Origin: DATJGR01 sp963787045
GTDB taxonomy: Bacteria; Pseudomonadota; Gammaproteobacteria; Pseudomonadales; Azotimanducaceae
Reading direction: 5' to 3'
Assembly: GCA_963787045.1 (NCBI GenBank)
Contig: CAWBBR010000020.1
Location: 1 to 64,000 of the forward strand
DNA: 64,000 bases
Shown piece by piece: positions 37,729-47,836 of this stretch (position 1 is the stretch's first letter; each line of letters begins with the position of its first letter). Under the pieces are notes generated by a model, which saw only the letters and a program-made list of their open reading frames with translations, was not told where the DNA came from and ran no database searches. A program made the translations under genes and the position numbers.

Positions 37729-38372
37729 CGGCAACGCGCGGCACCGGCCGCTATCGGCTGTATGGCGCGAAGGGCAGCGGCGCGATGATCGTCGAGGTCG
37801 CGTTCGCGCGCGCGAACGTGCCGGTCGAATTCGTCGATCTCGCGTGGGACGACATCGGCTGGAACACGCGCACGCTCGCGCCCCTCAATCCGCTCGGTCA
37901 GGTGCCGACGCTCGTGATGCCGGACGGCTCGGTGATGACCGAGAGCGCGGCGATCATCCTGCACCTCGCCGACATCGCGCCGAACGCAGGCCTCGTCCCG
38001 CCGTCGAATCATCCGCAACGGCCGGCATTCCTGCGCTGGCTGGTGTTCCTCGTGTCGGCCGTCTATTCGACGTTCACGTACGGCGACGACCCGAAGCGAT
38101 GGCTGGGCGGCGACGAAACGGCCGGGAAGAAGTTGCGCGAGTCCACCGACGATCATCGCGAACTCTTGTGGCGGCATCTCGAAATGCAGGTCGGCAATCC
38201 GTGGTTCCTCGGTGATACATGGTCCGCGCTCGACATCTACCTGTGGCAGATGCAGTTCTGGCGGCCGGGCCGCGACTGGTTTACCGAGTTCTGTCCGAAG
38301 CTGCGCGCGATCGGCGTGGCGATGAGCGACGATCCGCACTGCAAGGCGACCGCGAAGCGCAACGGGTTTTGA
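37725..38372 (+). CDS. Glutathione S-transferase
   Basis: 215 residues: thioredoxin-like N-terminal domain with the glutathione-site QVPTLVMPDGSVMTESAAIILHLAD (cis-Pro in VPTL and the ES pair) and an all-helical C-terminal domain with LGDTWSALDIYLWQM. The GTG at 37725 overlaps the ThDP enzyme stop by four bases, so it is coupled to it. Catalytic Ser/Tyr position near residue 12 (YRLYGAKGSG) is a Ser/Gly region. Conjugates or isomerises electrophiles with glutathione; specific substrate unknown. Confidence 0.9.
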   Translation: MTATRGTGRYRLYGAKGSGAMIVEVAFARANVPVEFVDLAWDDIGWNTRTLAPLNPLGQVPTLVMPDGSVMTESAAIILHLADIAPNAGLVPPSNHPQRPAFLRWLVFLVSAVYSTFTYGDDPKRWLGGDETAGKKLRESTDDHRELLWRHLEMQVGNPWFLGDTWSALDIYLWQMQFWRPGRDWFTEFCPKLRAIGVAMSDDPHCKATAKRNGF

Positions 38373-38387
38373 TTCGAGGCTCAGCTC

Positions 38388-39236
38388 CTACTGGGCCGCC
38401 TTGTCGAACTGCGGCAGCGCATCCGTGATGTCGTACCACGGCGCTTTCGAGCCGACGAAGATGTGATAGCCCGGTCGAATGCCGGGATCGACGTCGAGCG
38501 AGCCGGCGGGAATGTTCGCGCGGCCGATCTTCGGCGAATTGCGCGGCACGGCGCTGCCGCAGATGCCGCAGAAGTTGATGCCGAAGCGTTCGGCGCCGGG
38601 GAGATCGAAAATCCTCACGTGCTCGGCGCCGCGGGTCCACCGCAACTGATCGAGCGCGACGAACACGTTGCTTGCATGTGCGGCGCTGCGGCCGCGCCGG
38701 CAGCGCGAGCAGTGGCAGTTCACCATCAACAGCGGCGCACCGTCGACTTCGTAGCGAATCGCGTCGCACAGGCAGCTGCCGCCGATCGCGTTCGGCGTAG
38801 TCGGCTTGCGCACCTCATCGGGAATGTTGGCGTCGGGGAAGCCGTCCGGCACGGTCGGGAACTGCGTGACCGAATCGGTGATCTCGTACCACGGTGCTTT
38901 CGAGCCGGCGAAGATGTGCATCTCCGGCTTGGCGCCGCAATCTTCGACCAGGTTGCCTGCAGGGACGAAGCGCAGCTCACTGGCATCGTCAGGCGCTGGA
39001 ACGACCGAGCCGCAAGTGGGACAGAAGTAGCGCGGATATCCGTTCGGTGCGGCCCAGGTTGCGATCTCGCTTTTGCCGCGAAGCCATTCGAACCCTGTTG
39101 CCGGCGCGCCGACGAACGTCGCGAACGCGCTGCCATGGTGCTTGCGGCAGCGCGAACAGTGGCAGTGCATCATCATCTGGAACGGACCGTCGAGACGGAA
39201 CTGGATGTTGCCGCACAAACACGTACCGGTAGGCAT
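38388..39236 (-). CDS. Tandem GFA/CENP-V domain protein
   Basis: 282 residues made of two GFA (glutathione-dependent formaldehyde-activating, CENP-V type) domains in line. The first has CLCGNIQFRLDG, HCHCSRCRKHHG and YFCPTCGS. The second has CLCDAIRYEVDG, NCHCSRCRRGRS and NFCGICGS. Each set supplies the Cys ligands for two zinc ions. Each domain ends in the same motif (MHIFAGSKAPWYEITD and YHIFVGSKAPWYDITD), so an internal duplication is evident. Single-domain GFA proteins of 130-160 residues are the norm. Last gene of the five-gene minus-strand group; possible thiol/aldehyde chemistry. Confidence 0.92.
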   Translation of the reverse strand: MPTGTCLCGNIQFRLDGPFQMMMHCHCSRCRKHHGSAFATFVGAPATGFEWLRGKSEIATWAAPNGYPRYFCPTCGSVVPAPDDASELRFVPAGNLVEDCGAKPEMHIFAGSKAPWYEITDSVTQFPTVPDGFPDANIPDEVRKPTTPNAIGGSCLCDAIRYEVDGAPLLMVNCHCSRCRRGRSAAHASNVFVALDQLRWTRGAEHVRIFDLPGAERFGINFCGICGSAVPRNSPKIGRANIPAGSLDVDPGIRPGYHIFVGSKAPWYDITDALPQFDKAAQ

Positions 39237-39259
39237 TTGGAATCTCCGCAGTTATCGGA

Positions 39260-40048
39260 TCACTTCGAGTAATAGATGTTGTCGTCGCGCAGGAACGTGT
39301 GCGTCATCATCAGGCGCGGCCGGTCGGCGGCATTTGGCGCAATGTTGTGCAGCATCCACGGATGCATGAAGCAGACATCGCCGGCGTTGCCCGTCGCTTC
39401 GACGACGCGTACGCGCACGCCGTCCACTTCGTCGCCATCGGCCATGAAGCGGTCGACGCGGTCGCCTCCCGCGGTGGTGAGCGCTTTGAACCACGCCGAC
39501 CGTCCGGCGAGGCGGCGCCGCACGTCGGCCGACTGACCCGCGTTGTGGTTCGGCGATCGCTCCACCATCCGGCGCACGAGTTCGTGCGAACCTTCCACCA
39601 ACAGAGTCGCTCCGCCGCGCGGTCCGACGGTGGCGGCATAACCCAACATGCGGACCGCCTGGAAGCCGTCCACGGTGCCTTTCGCCGGCAAGTCGAAATG
39701 CCAGGTCTTGTGCGGAATCTCCCACGGTTGCGGTTGCGGAAAACTGATCAGCGCCTGGCCTTCCTGGCGCGGCTTGCTCCACGTGTCGCGGCCGAGCAAC
39801 TGGTCGACGACGGCAAACAGTGCGTCGTTCGCGAACGGCGCGAACACGCCGGCTTGTCGCAAGCCTTGAACGTTGCTCATCAGACCACCGGGCGGCCAGG
39901 TGGCGCGGTCGGTTCGATCGATGCCGCGTCGCGCAAGGAACGTCCAGATGCGATCTTCGATCGCGGCGGCCTGCTCAGACGAGATCAGCGCGCGGAGGTA
40001 CGTGAGGCCGCGCGTCTGGAGTTCGTCGAGCTGTGCAGCCGTGAGCAT
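39260..40048 (-). CDS. Phytanoyl-CoA dioxygenase (PhyH) family protein
   Basis: 262 residues, Fe(II)/2-oxoglutarate oxygenase of the PhyH family. Double-stranded beta-helix with metal site HFDLPAKG (HxD) and distal His in MLHNIAPN, plus an Arg for 2-oxoglutarate in RPRLMMTHTF. The family hydroxylates diverse lipophilic or secondary-metabolite substrates. The start at 40048 lies two bases after the carboxylase stop; the GFA gene follows 23 bases after it. No frameshift in this gene. Confidence 0.9.
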   Translation of the reverse strand: MLTAAQLDELQTRGLTYLRALISSEQAAAIEDRIWTFLARRGIDRTDRATWPPGGLMSNVQGLRQAGVFAPFANDALFAVVDQLLGRDTWSKPRQEGQALISFPQPQPWEIPHKTWHFDLPAKGTVDGFQAVRMLGYAATVGPRGGATLLVEGSHELVRRMVERSPNHNAGQSADVRRRLAGRSAWFKALTTAGGDRVDRFMADGDEVDGVRVRVVEATGNAGDVCFMHPWMLHNIAPNAADRPRLMMTHTFLRDDNIYYSK

Positions 40049-40050
40049 CG

Positions 40051-41604
40051 CTAGGGCCGATAGCCGAACGCAACGCCTCCGGGTCGCAGGCGACGGCGTG
40101 CGAGTTGAACCCAACGCGTGAGCACCTCGCGCGTGTCGCGCGGGTCGATGATCTCTTCGATGTCGAAGGCTTCGGCCGACCGGAACGGCGAGCGCACCCG
40201 ATTCAGGCGCGCCTTGATCGCGGCGAGATGTGCGTCCGGATCGGGCGACTCCGCGAGCTCGGCCTTGTACGCCACCTCGATGCCGCCCTCGATCGGCAGC
40301 GAGCCCCAGTCGCCCGACGGCCACGCGACGCGGTAGTGGATGGCTGCCGGGTTGTGATTCGCCGCGCCGGCCACGCCGAACGCCTTGCGGATGACGACGC
40401 GAGCAGTACGGCACCGGCGATTCGCCGAGCGCGGCGAGCGTGGTCGAGCCGTAGCGGATGGTGCCGTCTTCTTCCGACTGCTTGCCGATGAGGAAGCCCG
40501 GACAGTCGACGAGATGCACGAGCGGCAGGTGGAAGGTCGCCGCGAGGTCGATGAAACGCGTGACCTTCTGCGGCACGCATCGGCCGTCCACGCGCCGCCG
40601 TAGACGTACGGGTCCTCGGCGAACAGCGCGACGGGCCAGCCGTCGAGGCGGGCGAGGCCGGTGATGATCGACTTGCCCCACTGCCGGCCGATCTCGAAGA
40701 AGACTGTCGCGATCGACCACCGCCTCGATGATCGGTCGCATCTTGTAGACGTGGCGCGGGTTGCGCGGCACGACGTCGAGCAGGAACTCCTCGCGCCGCT
40801 CAGGGTCGTCGTTGGTGGCGACGATCGGCGGCAGCTCGTCGACGGACGTCGGCAGGTACGACAGGAAGCGCGGGCCCGCTCGAACGCTTCGTCCTCACTC
40901 GCGACCTCGTCGTCGATCGCGCCGTTGCGCGTGTGGATGTGGCTCGCGCCGAGTTCTTCCTTCGACACGTCGCCGAGCATCGCCCAGTCCACCAGCGCGG
41001 GACCGGCGATCATCATCTGCGCGGTGTCCTTCACGATCAGCGAGTAGTGCGTCGTCGACACGCGCGCGGCGCCGATGCCGGCGACCGATCCGAGCGCGAG
41101 CGACACCGACGGCGCGACCGCCAGGTGCGCGACGACCGTCTCCCAACCGGCGACCTGCGGGATGTACGTGCGGCCCGCGGTCTCGATCGTCTTCACCGAA
41201 CCGCCGCCGCCCATGCCGTCCACGAGACGGATGTGCGGCAGTCGCAGTTCCAGTGCGAGACCTTCGGCGCGCTGCCGCTTGGCGGCGATCGACGCATCGG
41301 CCGAACCGCCGCGCACGGTGAAGTCGTCGCCCGAGAGAATCACCGGACGGCCGTCGATGTCGGCGGCGCCGAACACGAAGTTCGACGGCGTGAAGGCGCG
41401 CAGCTCGCCGTCCTCGTCGTAGCTGCCGACACCGGCGACGGTGCCGATCTCGTCGAACGTGCCGGAGTCGCTGATCGCCGCGACGCGTTCGCGAATCGTC
41501 AGCTTGCCGAACTCGTGCTGACGCGCGACCTTGTCGGCGCCGCCCATCTGCAGCGCCATCGCTTCGCGGCGGCGCAGCTCGTCGATCTCTTTGTCCCAAC
41601 TCAT
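40051..41604 (-). CDS. Acyl-CoA carboxylase carboxyltransferase (beta) subunit (several frameshifts)
   Basis: About 515 residues, biotin-dependent carboxyltransferase that carboxylates acyl-CoA such as propionyl-CoA or methylcrotonyl-CoA. Family marks: KLTIRERVAAISDSGTFDEIG, the two crotonase-like halves with VDGMGGGGSVKTIE and SVAGIGAARVSTTHY, and in the second half VDCPGFLIGKQSEEDG, VIRKAFGVAGAANHNP and the tail. Frameshifts near 40880, 40700, 40590 and 40400 scatter the second half over three frames. No biotin carboxylase or biotin carrier gene is visible in the window. The ATG at 41604 follows the methyltransferase stop by two bases. Confidence 0.88.
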   Translation of the reverse strand: MSWDKEIDELRRREAMALQMGGADKVARQHEFGKLTIRERVAAISDSGTFDEIGTVAGVGSYDEDGELRAFTPSNFVFGAADIDGRPVILSGDDFTVRGGSADASIAAKRQRAEGLALELRLPHIRLVDGMGGGGSVKTIETAGRTYIPQVAGWETVVAHLAVAPSVSLALGSVAGIGAARVSTTHYSLIVKDTAQMMIAGPALVDWAMLGDVSKEELGASHIHTRNGAIDDEVASEDEAFERARASCRTCRRPSTSCRRSSPPTTTLSGARSSCSTSCRATRATSTRCDRSSRRWSIATVFFEIGRQWGKSIITGLARLDGWPVALFAEDPYVYGGAWTADACRRRSRVSSTSRRPSTCRSCISSTVRASSSASSRKKTAPSATARPRSPRSANRRCRTARVVIRKAFGVAGAANHNPAAIHYRVAWPSGDWGSLPIEGGIEVAYKAELAESPDPDAHLAAIKARLNRVRSPFRSAEAFDIEEIIDPRDTREVLTRWVQLARRRLRPGGVAFGYRP

Positions 41605-41606
41605 CG

Positions 41607-42442
41607 CTATGCCGCCGCTCGAACGATCCAGCACGAGGCGCCGAGCGCAACGCCCGCATTTCGTCAGGTTGGCCTGCAGCGGCTCGCGCACGGCTGCGAC
41701 GATGCGCGACCGGGTCGAGTTGATCCATGCCTGCCAACGATCGGCTCAAGGGGCCGACCTCGCAGACCATCTGCAGCGCGGAGTCGACGCTGTCGCCGAG
41801 TACGAGCGCTGTCGAGAGCGCGTCGACCGTCACCGACTTGAAGCCGGCGCCGTTCAGAATCTCCTTCACGTAGTCCGGTTCGGCGAACGCGAACGGACCG
41901 GGCGCGCGCGGTTCGAGCGTCGGCTGCGGCGGCAGCAGCGGCAGCGCAACGGAGAACGGCACTGATATCCACGGGTTGAAATTCGGCGCTTGCCAGCAGA
42001 CGAAGCACAGCCTGGCCGACGAACGCAGCGCGCCATGCAGATTGGCGAATGCCGCCGTCGGATCGGCGAAGAACATCACGCCGAAACGCGAGAACAGCAG
42101 ATCGTATTCGGCGTCGAAGCGCGTTTCCGAAGCATCGCCGAGCGTGAACGTGGCGGCGAGGCCGTTCGCGGCCGCGCGTTCGCGTGCGCGCGCGAGCATC
42201 GGCTTCGAGATGTCGACACCGGTGGCGGTTGCGCCGCGCGCCGCGAAACGCAGCGTCGTGTCGCCGCAGCCGCAACCGACGTCGAGCACTTTGTCGCCCG
42301 CTTTGACGGAACAGGCGCCCAGCGTCGCTTCGCTGATCGGCGCGAGCAGCGCGTCCATCCGGTCCTGCCGCTTCGCCCACATGGCGCCGGCGTCGCCGTT
42401 CCAGTATTCGATCTGTTCGCTGTTGCTCGTCTTTTCTTCCAT
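41607..42442 (-). CDS. Class I SAM-dependent methyltransferase (two frameshifts)
   Basis: About 278 residues. Motif I VLDVGCGCGDTTLRFAARGATATGVDIS with the DxGxGxG loop; later motifs FTLGDASETRFDAEYDLLFSRFGVMFF. The C-terminal part, after frameshifts near 41700 and 41655, reads VREPLQANLTK then GVALGASCWIVRAAA with stop at 41607, which matches the end of the family far better than either unshifted frame. Part of the five-gene group on the minus strand, starting 31 bases after the quinone oxidoreductase stop. Substrate unknown. Confidence 0.85.
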
Positions 42443-42472
42443 TGCTCGATCTCTCGGGCCTTCACGGGCCAG

Positions 42473-43435
42473 TTAGGGGATCAGCACGACGCGACCGAAA
42501 GCGCTGCGACCTTCGATGTAAGCATGCGCTGCCGCGGCGTCGCGCAACGGAAACTGCTTGTCGATCACCATCTTCAACGCACCGGACGCAACGTCTTTGA
42601 CGTGGTTTTCGATCATGCGCCGCACGCGCGGCGTGGTGATCTCTGCGCCGAGGAACACACCGGTGATCGACTGGTTCTGACCGGCGAGCGACTGAATGTC
42701 GTAAGAGCGTTCACCGCGGCTCGCGTTGCCCACCGTAACGACCCGCCCGCGGTAGCCGATGATCTTCAGGCTTTGCGCGAGCACGTCGCCGCCGACCGGG
42801 TCGACCACCAGATTCACGCCGCGGTTGTCCGTGGCGCGCATGACCGCCGCGACCAGATCGCCGCGGGCGTAGTTGATGCCTTCGTCCATGCCGAAGTCGC
42901 GCAGCCGATCGAGCTTCGCATCGGACGACGCGGTGGCGAACACGCGCGCGCCCGCGCGCTTCGCGAGTTGAATGGCCGCCAGACCGACACCGCCGGCGCC
43001 GCCTTGGATCAACACCGACTCGCCTTTCTGCAGGCGACCGAACTCGAACAGACAATCGTCGGCCGTACCGAACGGAATCGGCACGCACGCGGCGAGCACG
43101 ATGTCGGTGTCGTTCGGCACCTTCCACGCGGTTGCTTCGTTGACGGCCCGTCGCGCTGCATGACTGCCGAACGCGCCGACCGTAACGGCGTGATCGCCGA
43201 CCTTGAATGCGGTGACGTTCGCACCGACTTCGCGCACGACGCCTGCGGCCTGATAGCCGACGACGTGAGGCTTCGTCACCAGCGCACCGCCGGCGCGATT
43301 CAACACGTCGCCACCTTCGATGCTGACGGCTTTTACGTCGATCACGATGCCGTTCGCGTCGCACGTCGGATCGGCGACGTCCTCGTAACGGAACACCTGA
43401 GGTGCGCCGTTTTCATAGTAGACTGCGGCCTTCAT
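42473..43435 (-). CDS. Quinone oxidoreductase-like zinc-independent dehydrogenase
   Basis: 320-residue medium-chain reductase of the quinone oxidoreductase type. GroES-like N-terminal part with VSIEGGDVLNRAGG, NADPH-binding Rossmann domain with VLIQGGAGGVGLAAIQLAKRAGARVFATASS, and C-terminal AAAAHAYIEGRSAFGRVVLIP. No zinc ligands. The ATG at 43435 is the first of the five-gene minus-strand operon, divergent from the M3 peptidase gene across about 73 bases. Expected to reduce quinones or enones. Confidence 0.92.
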   Translation of the reverse strand: MKAAVYYENGAPQVFRYEDVADPTCDANGIVIDVKAVSIEGGDVLNRAGGALVTKPHVVGYQAAGVVREVGANVTAFKVGDHAVTVGAFGSHAARRAVNEATAWKVPNDTDIVLAACVPIPFGTADDCLFEFGRLQKGESVLIQGGAGGVGLAAIQLAKRAGARVFATASSDAKLDRLRDFGMDEGINYARGDLVAAVMRATDNRGVNLVVDPVGGDVLAQSLKIIGYRGRVVTVGNASRGERSYDIQSLAGQNQSITGVFLGAEITTPRVRRMIENHVKDVASGALKMVIDKQFPLRDAAAAHAYIEGRSAFGRVVLIP

Positions 43436-43508
43436 GAGAGTCGCCTGAACGGTTGCGGGGTTGGCAACGTTAGCCGACTCCCGCGTCGGCTGGCAAACGG
43501 AGACGCAA

Positions 43509-45384
43509 ATGGCCCCAAGTGCAACGCAACCGGTCGACGAACACGAAGTCCACGGGCCGAGTTGGGATCTGGCGAGCGAATACACTAGCCCGCAGTGCGC
43601 GGCGCTCGCGGGCGATCTGCGCGCACTCACCGAATTGCTCGATCGCATCGAGGCGTTGAATCCGGCGCTCGTCGCGGCGCTGCCCGGCGCGGCGACGCTC
43701 GACGTCGCATCGGCGCAACCGGTCATTGCGATCGCCCAGCAGGTGTTTCGGCTGTCCGAGGAAGCCGGGCCGCTGCTGAGCAATCCACTCACGTATGCGA
43801 ACTGCCTGCTGTCCGTCGATGCGCAGGACGAGGCGGCGCAGGTGTTGCAGGGACGGCTGCAGAATTTTCAGAAGCGCTACGGCGAGTTGCTCGAGCCGTG
43901 GTCGGAGATTCTCGACCTGGTCTCTGACGACGTCGTCGAGGCGTATCTGGCTGATCCTGCGGTAGCGGTGTCGGCATTCTCCGTTCGCCACGGTCGCGAA
44001 CGGCGCCACGAACTGTTGAGCCTGGCGGAAGAAAACCTCGTGAGCGGGCTGGCGCAGGACGGCATCCACGCGTGGGGTCGGATGTACAACCAGCTGTCGT
44101 CGACGATGACGTGCGACGTTCAAGTGGGCAATGAACTGAAAACGATGGGCATGGCCGAAGCGGCCGGGATGCTGCAGAAGTCGGACGTGCACACTCGCAA
44201 AGACGCGTGGCGCGGCATCAACGACGCGTGGCGTACGCACGAAGAATCGTGCGCCGCCGCAATCAACGCCATCGCCGGTTGGCGCCTGGAGTTGAATCGC
44301 AAGCGCTCGAAAGTGCGTCCGGTGCATTTTCTCGACGCGCCGGCGCACATGAACCGGATCAGCCGCCGCACCTTGGACGCGTTGTTGGAGGTGACGCTTG
44401 AATCGCGGCCGCTGGCGCGCAGGGCAACGCAGGCGATGGCGCGCGCGACTGGCAGGGAACAGATCGGTCCGTGGGACATGCGCGCACCCGGCGCCGCCGT
44501 TGGGGATCGACGAGCGTCCGATGGCGTTCGACGACGCCGTCGCGCTGATCGCGGAGGCGTACGGCAGCGTCAATCCCGAAATGGACGATTTCGTACGGAT
44601 GATGCAGCGCAATCGGTGGATCGAGGGCACCGTGAGTTCGCGCAAGCGACCCGGCGCCTATTGCACCGGCTTCGAGAAGTCGCGCACTCCGCGCGTCTAC
44701 ATGACGTATCACGGCACCACGTCCGACGTCATCACGCTGGCGCACGAGCTCGGCCATGCGTTCCACTCGTGGGTCATGCGCGATCTGCCCGATAGCCAGC
44801 GCAGCTATGGCATGTCGCTGGCCGAAACGGCCAGCACGTTCGGCGAAACAGCCGTGCGCGACGCGTTGCTCGCGCGCGCGAAAACGCCGCATGAGCGCTT
44901 CCAGATCATGTGGGAGGAAATGACCGCGATTTCGGCGTTCATGCTGAACATTCCCGCGCGCTTCAGCTTCGAGAAGAACTTCTACGAACGGCGCGACGAA
45001 CGCCCGTTGCGAGCGGCAGAACTCGAATCGCTGATGAGCCAGGCGTGGCAGGACTGGTACGGCGAATCGTGTTCGGAGCCGGATCCGATGTTCTGGGCGT
45101 CGAAGCTGCACTTTTTCATTTCGGGTCTGTCGTTCTACAACTTCCCGTATCTGTTCGGGTATCTGTTCAGCATGGGCGTGTACCTGCGCCGTGCGAACGG
45201 CGCCGCCGATTTCTATCCGCGTTACGTCTCGCTGCTTCGCGATACCGGCCGGATGACGGCGGAGCAACTCGCCCGACAACACCTCGACGCCGCGCTGGAT
45301 GGGCCGACGTTCTGGCGCAATACCGTCGAGCGGCTCGAGCCACGCGTCACGGCATTCGAGGAGGTCGTTGCCCTGGTCGGGTAA
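43509..45384 (+). CDS. M3 family oligopeptidase, PepF-like (one frameshift)
   Basis: About 625 residues. Zinc motif HELGHAFHSW with the downstream Glu in MSLAETASTFGETAV. The N-terminal helical lid and the C-terminal HFFISGLSFYNFPYLFGYLFSMGVY are typical of oligoendopeptidase F. A cytoplasmic enzyme cutting short peptides. A frameshift near 44490, just before the conserved LGIDERPMAFDDAVALIAEAYG block, splits it. The start at 43509 is chosen over an in-frame Met at 43461 because homology begins there. Confidence 0.9.
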
Positions 45385-45465
45385 TCCAAGGGAGACGCGA
45401 GGTCGAGCAGCCGTCCGCTTGCTTTCTTCAGCAGTGCAGTCGCAATGTCGGTTCATGAGGTTGCG

Positions 45466-47754
45466 ATGATCAGCATTCGGATTGGAACCGCGTCGATGAT
45501 CGCCATTGCGGCGCTCGCCGGGGCGATGTGCGTGGAGGCAGCAGGGCAGGCGACGATCGTCGCTCCAGCCGGTGCCGCGTCGTCCAAAATTCCGATCGCG
45601 TTGACCGTGCTCCAGCTTACAGGCACCGCCGTGCGCGAACAGCCGCGGGCGAAGTTCGATGCTTTTCGCTCCGCGCTCGATGGTTACGACCGCGCAGTTC
45701 AGAACCGGATACGACTGCCGGGTACAGAATCCGAGGCTGGCGTTCTGGCAGCGTCGCGCCAACTGAGGAGCGCGAGCCTGAGTTTTCTGGACAGCGTCCG
45801 AAATGCAACGGATGAAGGCGATCGCTCGAGGGCATTGAAGGACGTCGACGAATTCGACGGCGCAGGCAAACGGATGATCGCCGCCGCTGACGACCAACGT
45901 GGCCTGCTCGTCGACTACTCCAGTCGGGTTTTGGCGATGGCAACGCGCACCCGCATTGCGATCGACCAAGCGTGGATGCTGTTCGGGCGCGTGTTCGCGC
46001 GTGACTCGTTGATCGCTCTAAAGGCCGAGATCGCGGAGTTGCGTACGCGCTCGGATCGTCTCGATGGGGCACGCGGAAGCGACCTCGATGCCGTTTTGGA
46101 CGCTCTCGCGGCAACTGAAGAGGCTATCGGAACGACGTTGATCGGCGACCAATTCGGACTAACTAAGTCGCAGGGTGGCGAGTGGTTCGCTCGGATGCAG
46201 GAAGACCTTGCTTCTCTTTCGGGTACGCGGACGAAGCTTCAGAGGCTGGACGTGCATCAAAGCGTCATGGCAACTCGTTTCGCGGATCTGGAATCGCAGC
46301 TCAAGCGCCCGATCGACCTGGTACCGCAAGTAGTCGAGCGCACCGAAACCGTGTTGCCACAGGAGCCGGAGGTGCAGCAACCTGCCTCGGCGGCGGTACA
46401 GGAACCGGCGGCAGCACCCATCGTGCCCGACGCCGTTCTCGAGACGCCGCCTATAGCACCGCGACCGCAGAGTGTCGCGGACGGACGAAGCCACGACATC
46501 GCTTGGGTCAGCGGAGCGATAGTGTTGCTGGTCGTTGCGTTAGTGGTTGTTGGCACTAGGCGACGCTGGCGGAAAGGCTCGTCGAGTACATCCTCGTCGA
46601 CTACCGAGGACGGCACGACTGAAAGCGACTCGATGGCGCTCGCGTTCGATCGGGTGGCTGCGCGGCTGACGCATGCCGAGCACGCCCTCGCGCAGTTCGA
46701 GCCGCTGCCGGATTCGGAGGAGCGCGCGCTCGCGCCGTCGCACGACATCGAACGAATCGAATCGCCGAAGCGCGCGCGCATCTCGGTGCTGTTCGAAGAT
46801 GTCGATCGACGTGTCCCGAAGAGAGCACCGGCGAAGAACCGTGGTGAGGGCACCGCGGTCACTTCGGACCGGCACCGGACGCGGCCCGACGAAGACCTAC
46901 GTCGCATGTTGCAGAACGATGAGTTGGAACTCGTCGTACAGCCTGAACTGGACCCAGATACGCTCGAAGTCGAATCGGTTGTGGCGCGCGTCTCCTGGCG
47001 TGGCGCCGATGGGGGGCGAGGAGCGAGTGGTCAAGCGCTCGAGGTGTCGGAAGAATCGGAACTGATCGTGCCCATCGGTGACTGGGCTTTGCGATCGGCG
47101 ATGGAAATGGTGTCGCGATGGCACCATGGAAGCGGATCGCAGGTTCGCGTCTCTGTGGACGTATGTTCCGCACAACTGGCCGATCCGCAGTTTGCCGAGC
47201 GAGCGAAGGCGCTGTTGCATGAGTATCAGCTGCCGTCGCGCTACGTCGAGATATGTCTCACGGAGGCTGCGTTGCGAGATGTCACGACGCGCGATGAAGA
47301 TGCGTTGCGACGGGTGCGCGCGCTCGGTCTCGGTGTCGCGCTGAACGATTTCGGAAGGGGCTACTCGTCGCTGGCGGAGCTGGAGCAAATGCCACTGACC
47401 CGGATCAAGCTGGATCGAAGCCTGGCGAATGAGATCGATCCGGGAGTCCGTTTGTCCACGATTGCGAGCAATCTCGTCGATTGGGCGCGTCGCGTCGGGC
47501 TGCGCCTGTCGCCAGCGGAAATCGGAGTGCCCGAGCAACTCGCCCAGGCATTGCTCGAGGCACACAGCTGTGCGCTCCACCATTTCGTGCAACTTGGTCG
47601 AGCCGAGGAGCGCGCCGAGCCAATCCAGGCGCAGCACGAGTCCACACCGTCATACGGGTCTTTCATCGTCTTTCGAGATTCGGTTGTGCTGAGGGAGATC
47701 GAGCCGCGTCGGGGCGATGTGGTCGTCACACGCGCGGCAACCCGGGCCGACTGA
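45466..47754 (+). CDS. Membrane protein with degenerate EAL domain
   Basis: 762 residues. Signal/anchor helix at 5-25, a long periplasmic helical region (about 40-300) with coiled-coil character, a Pro/Ala/Glu-rich linker, a second membrane helix (AWVSGAIVLLVVALVVVGT, about 350-369), then a cytoplasmic EAL domain (about 480-740). EAL landmarks are altered: ELELVVQPELDPDTLEVESVVARVSW has VVA where EAL should be, and ALNDFGRGYSSL replaces DDFGTGYSSL. The core Lys is kept in RIKLDRSL. Loss of metal-binding residues predicts no phosphodiesterase activity; a c-di-GMP sensor or partner-binding role is likelier. Single open frame. Confidence 0.85.
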   Translation: MISIRIGTASMIAIAALAGAMCVEAAGQATIVAPAGAASSKIPIALTVLQLTGTAVREQPRAKFDAFRSALDGYDRAVQNRIRLPGTESEAGVLAASRQLRSASLSFLDSVRNATDEGDRSRALKDVDEFDGAGKRMIAAADDQRGLLVDYSSRVLAMATRTRIAIDQAWMLFGRVFARDSLIALKAEIAELRTRSDRLDGARGSDLDAVLDALAATEEAIGTTLIGDQFGLTKSQGGEWFARMQEDLASLSGTRTKLQRLDVHQSVMATRFADLESQLKRPIDLVPQVVERTETVLPQEPEVQQPASAAVQEPAAAPIVPDAVLETPPIAPRPQSVADGRSHDIAWVSGAIVLLVVALVVVGTRRRWRKGSSSTSSSTTEDGTTESDSMALAFDRVAARLTHAEHALAQFEPLPDSEERALAPSHDIERIESPKRARISVLFEDVDRRVPKRAPAKNRGEGTAVTSDRHRTRPDEDLRRMLQNDELELVVQPELDPDTLEVESVVARVSWRGADGGRGASGQALEVSEESELIVPIGDWALRSAMEMVSRWHHGSGSQVRVSVDVCSAQLADPQFAERAKALLHEYQLPSRYVEICLTEAALRDVTTRDEDALRRVRALGLGVALNDFGRGYSSLAELEQMPLTRIKLDRSLANEIDPGVRLSTIASNLVDWARRVGLRLSPAEIGVPEQLAQALLEAHSCALHHFVQLGRAEERAEPIQAQHESTPSYGSFIVFRDSVVLREIEPRRGDVVVTRAATRAD

Positions 47755-47836
47755 CGGCGGCGGCAGCGGATCGTATAGCGGTGTCGAACCGCGCCATGCG
47801 GCCGAGCGGCCCCACTGTCTGTATGCTGCCGGCGGC

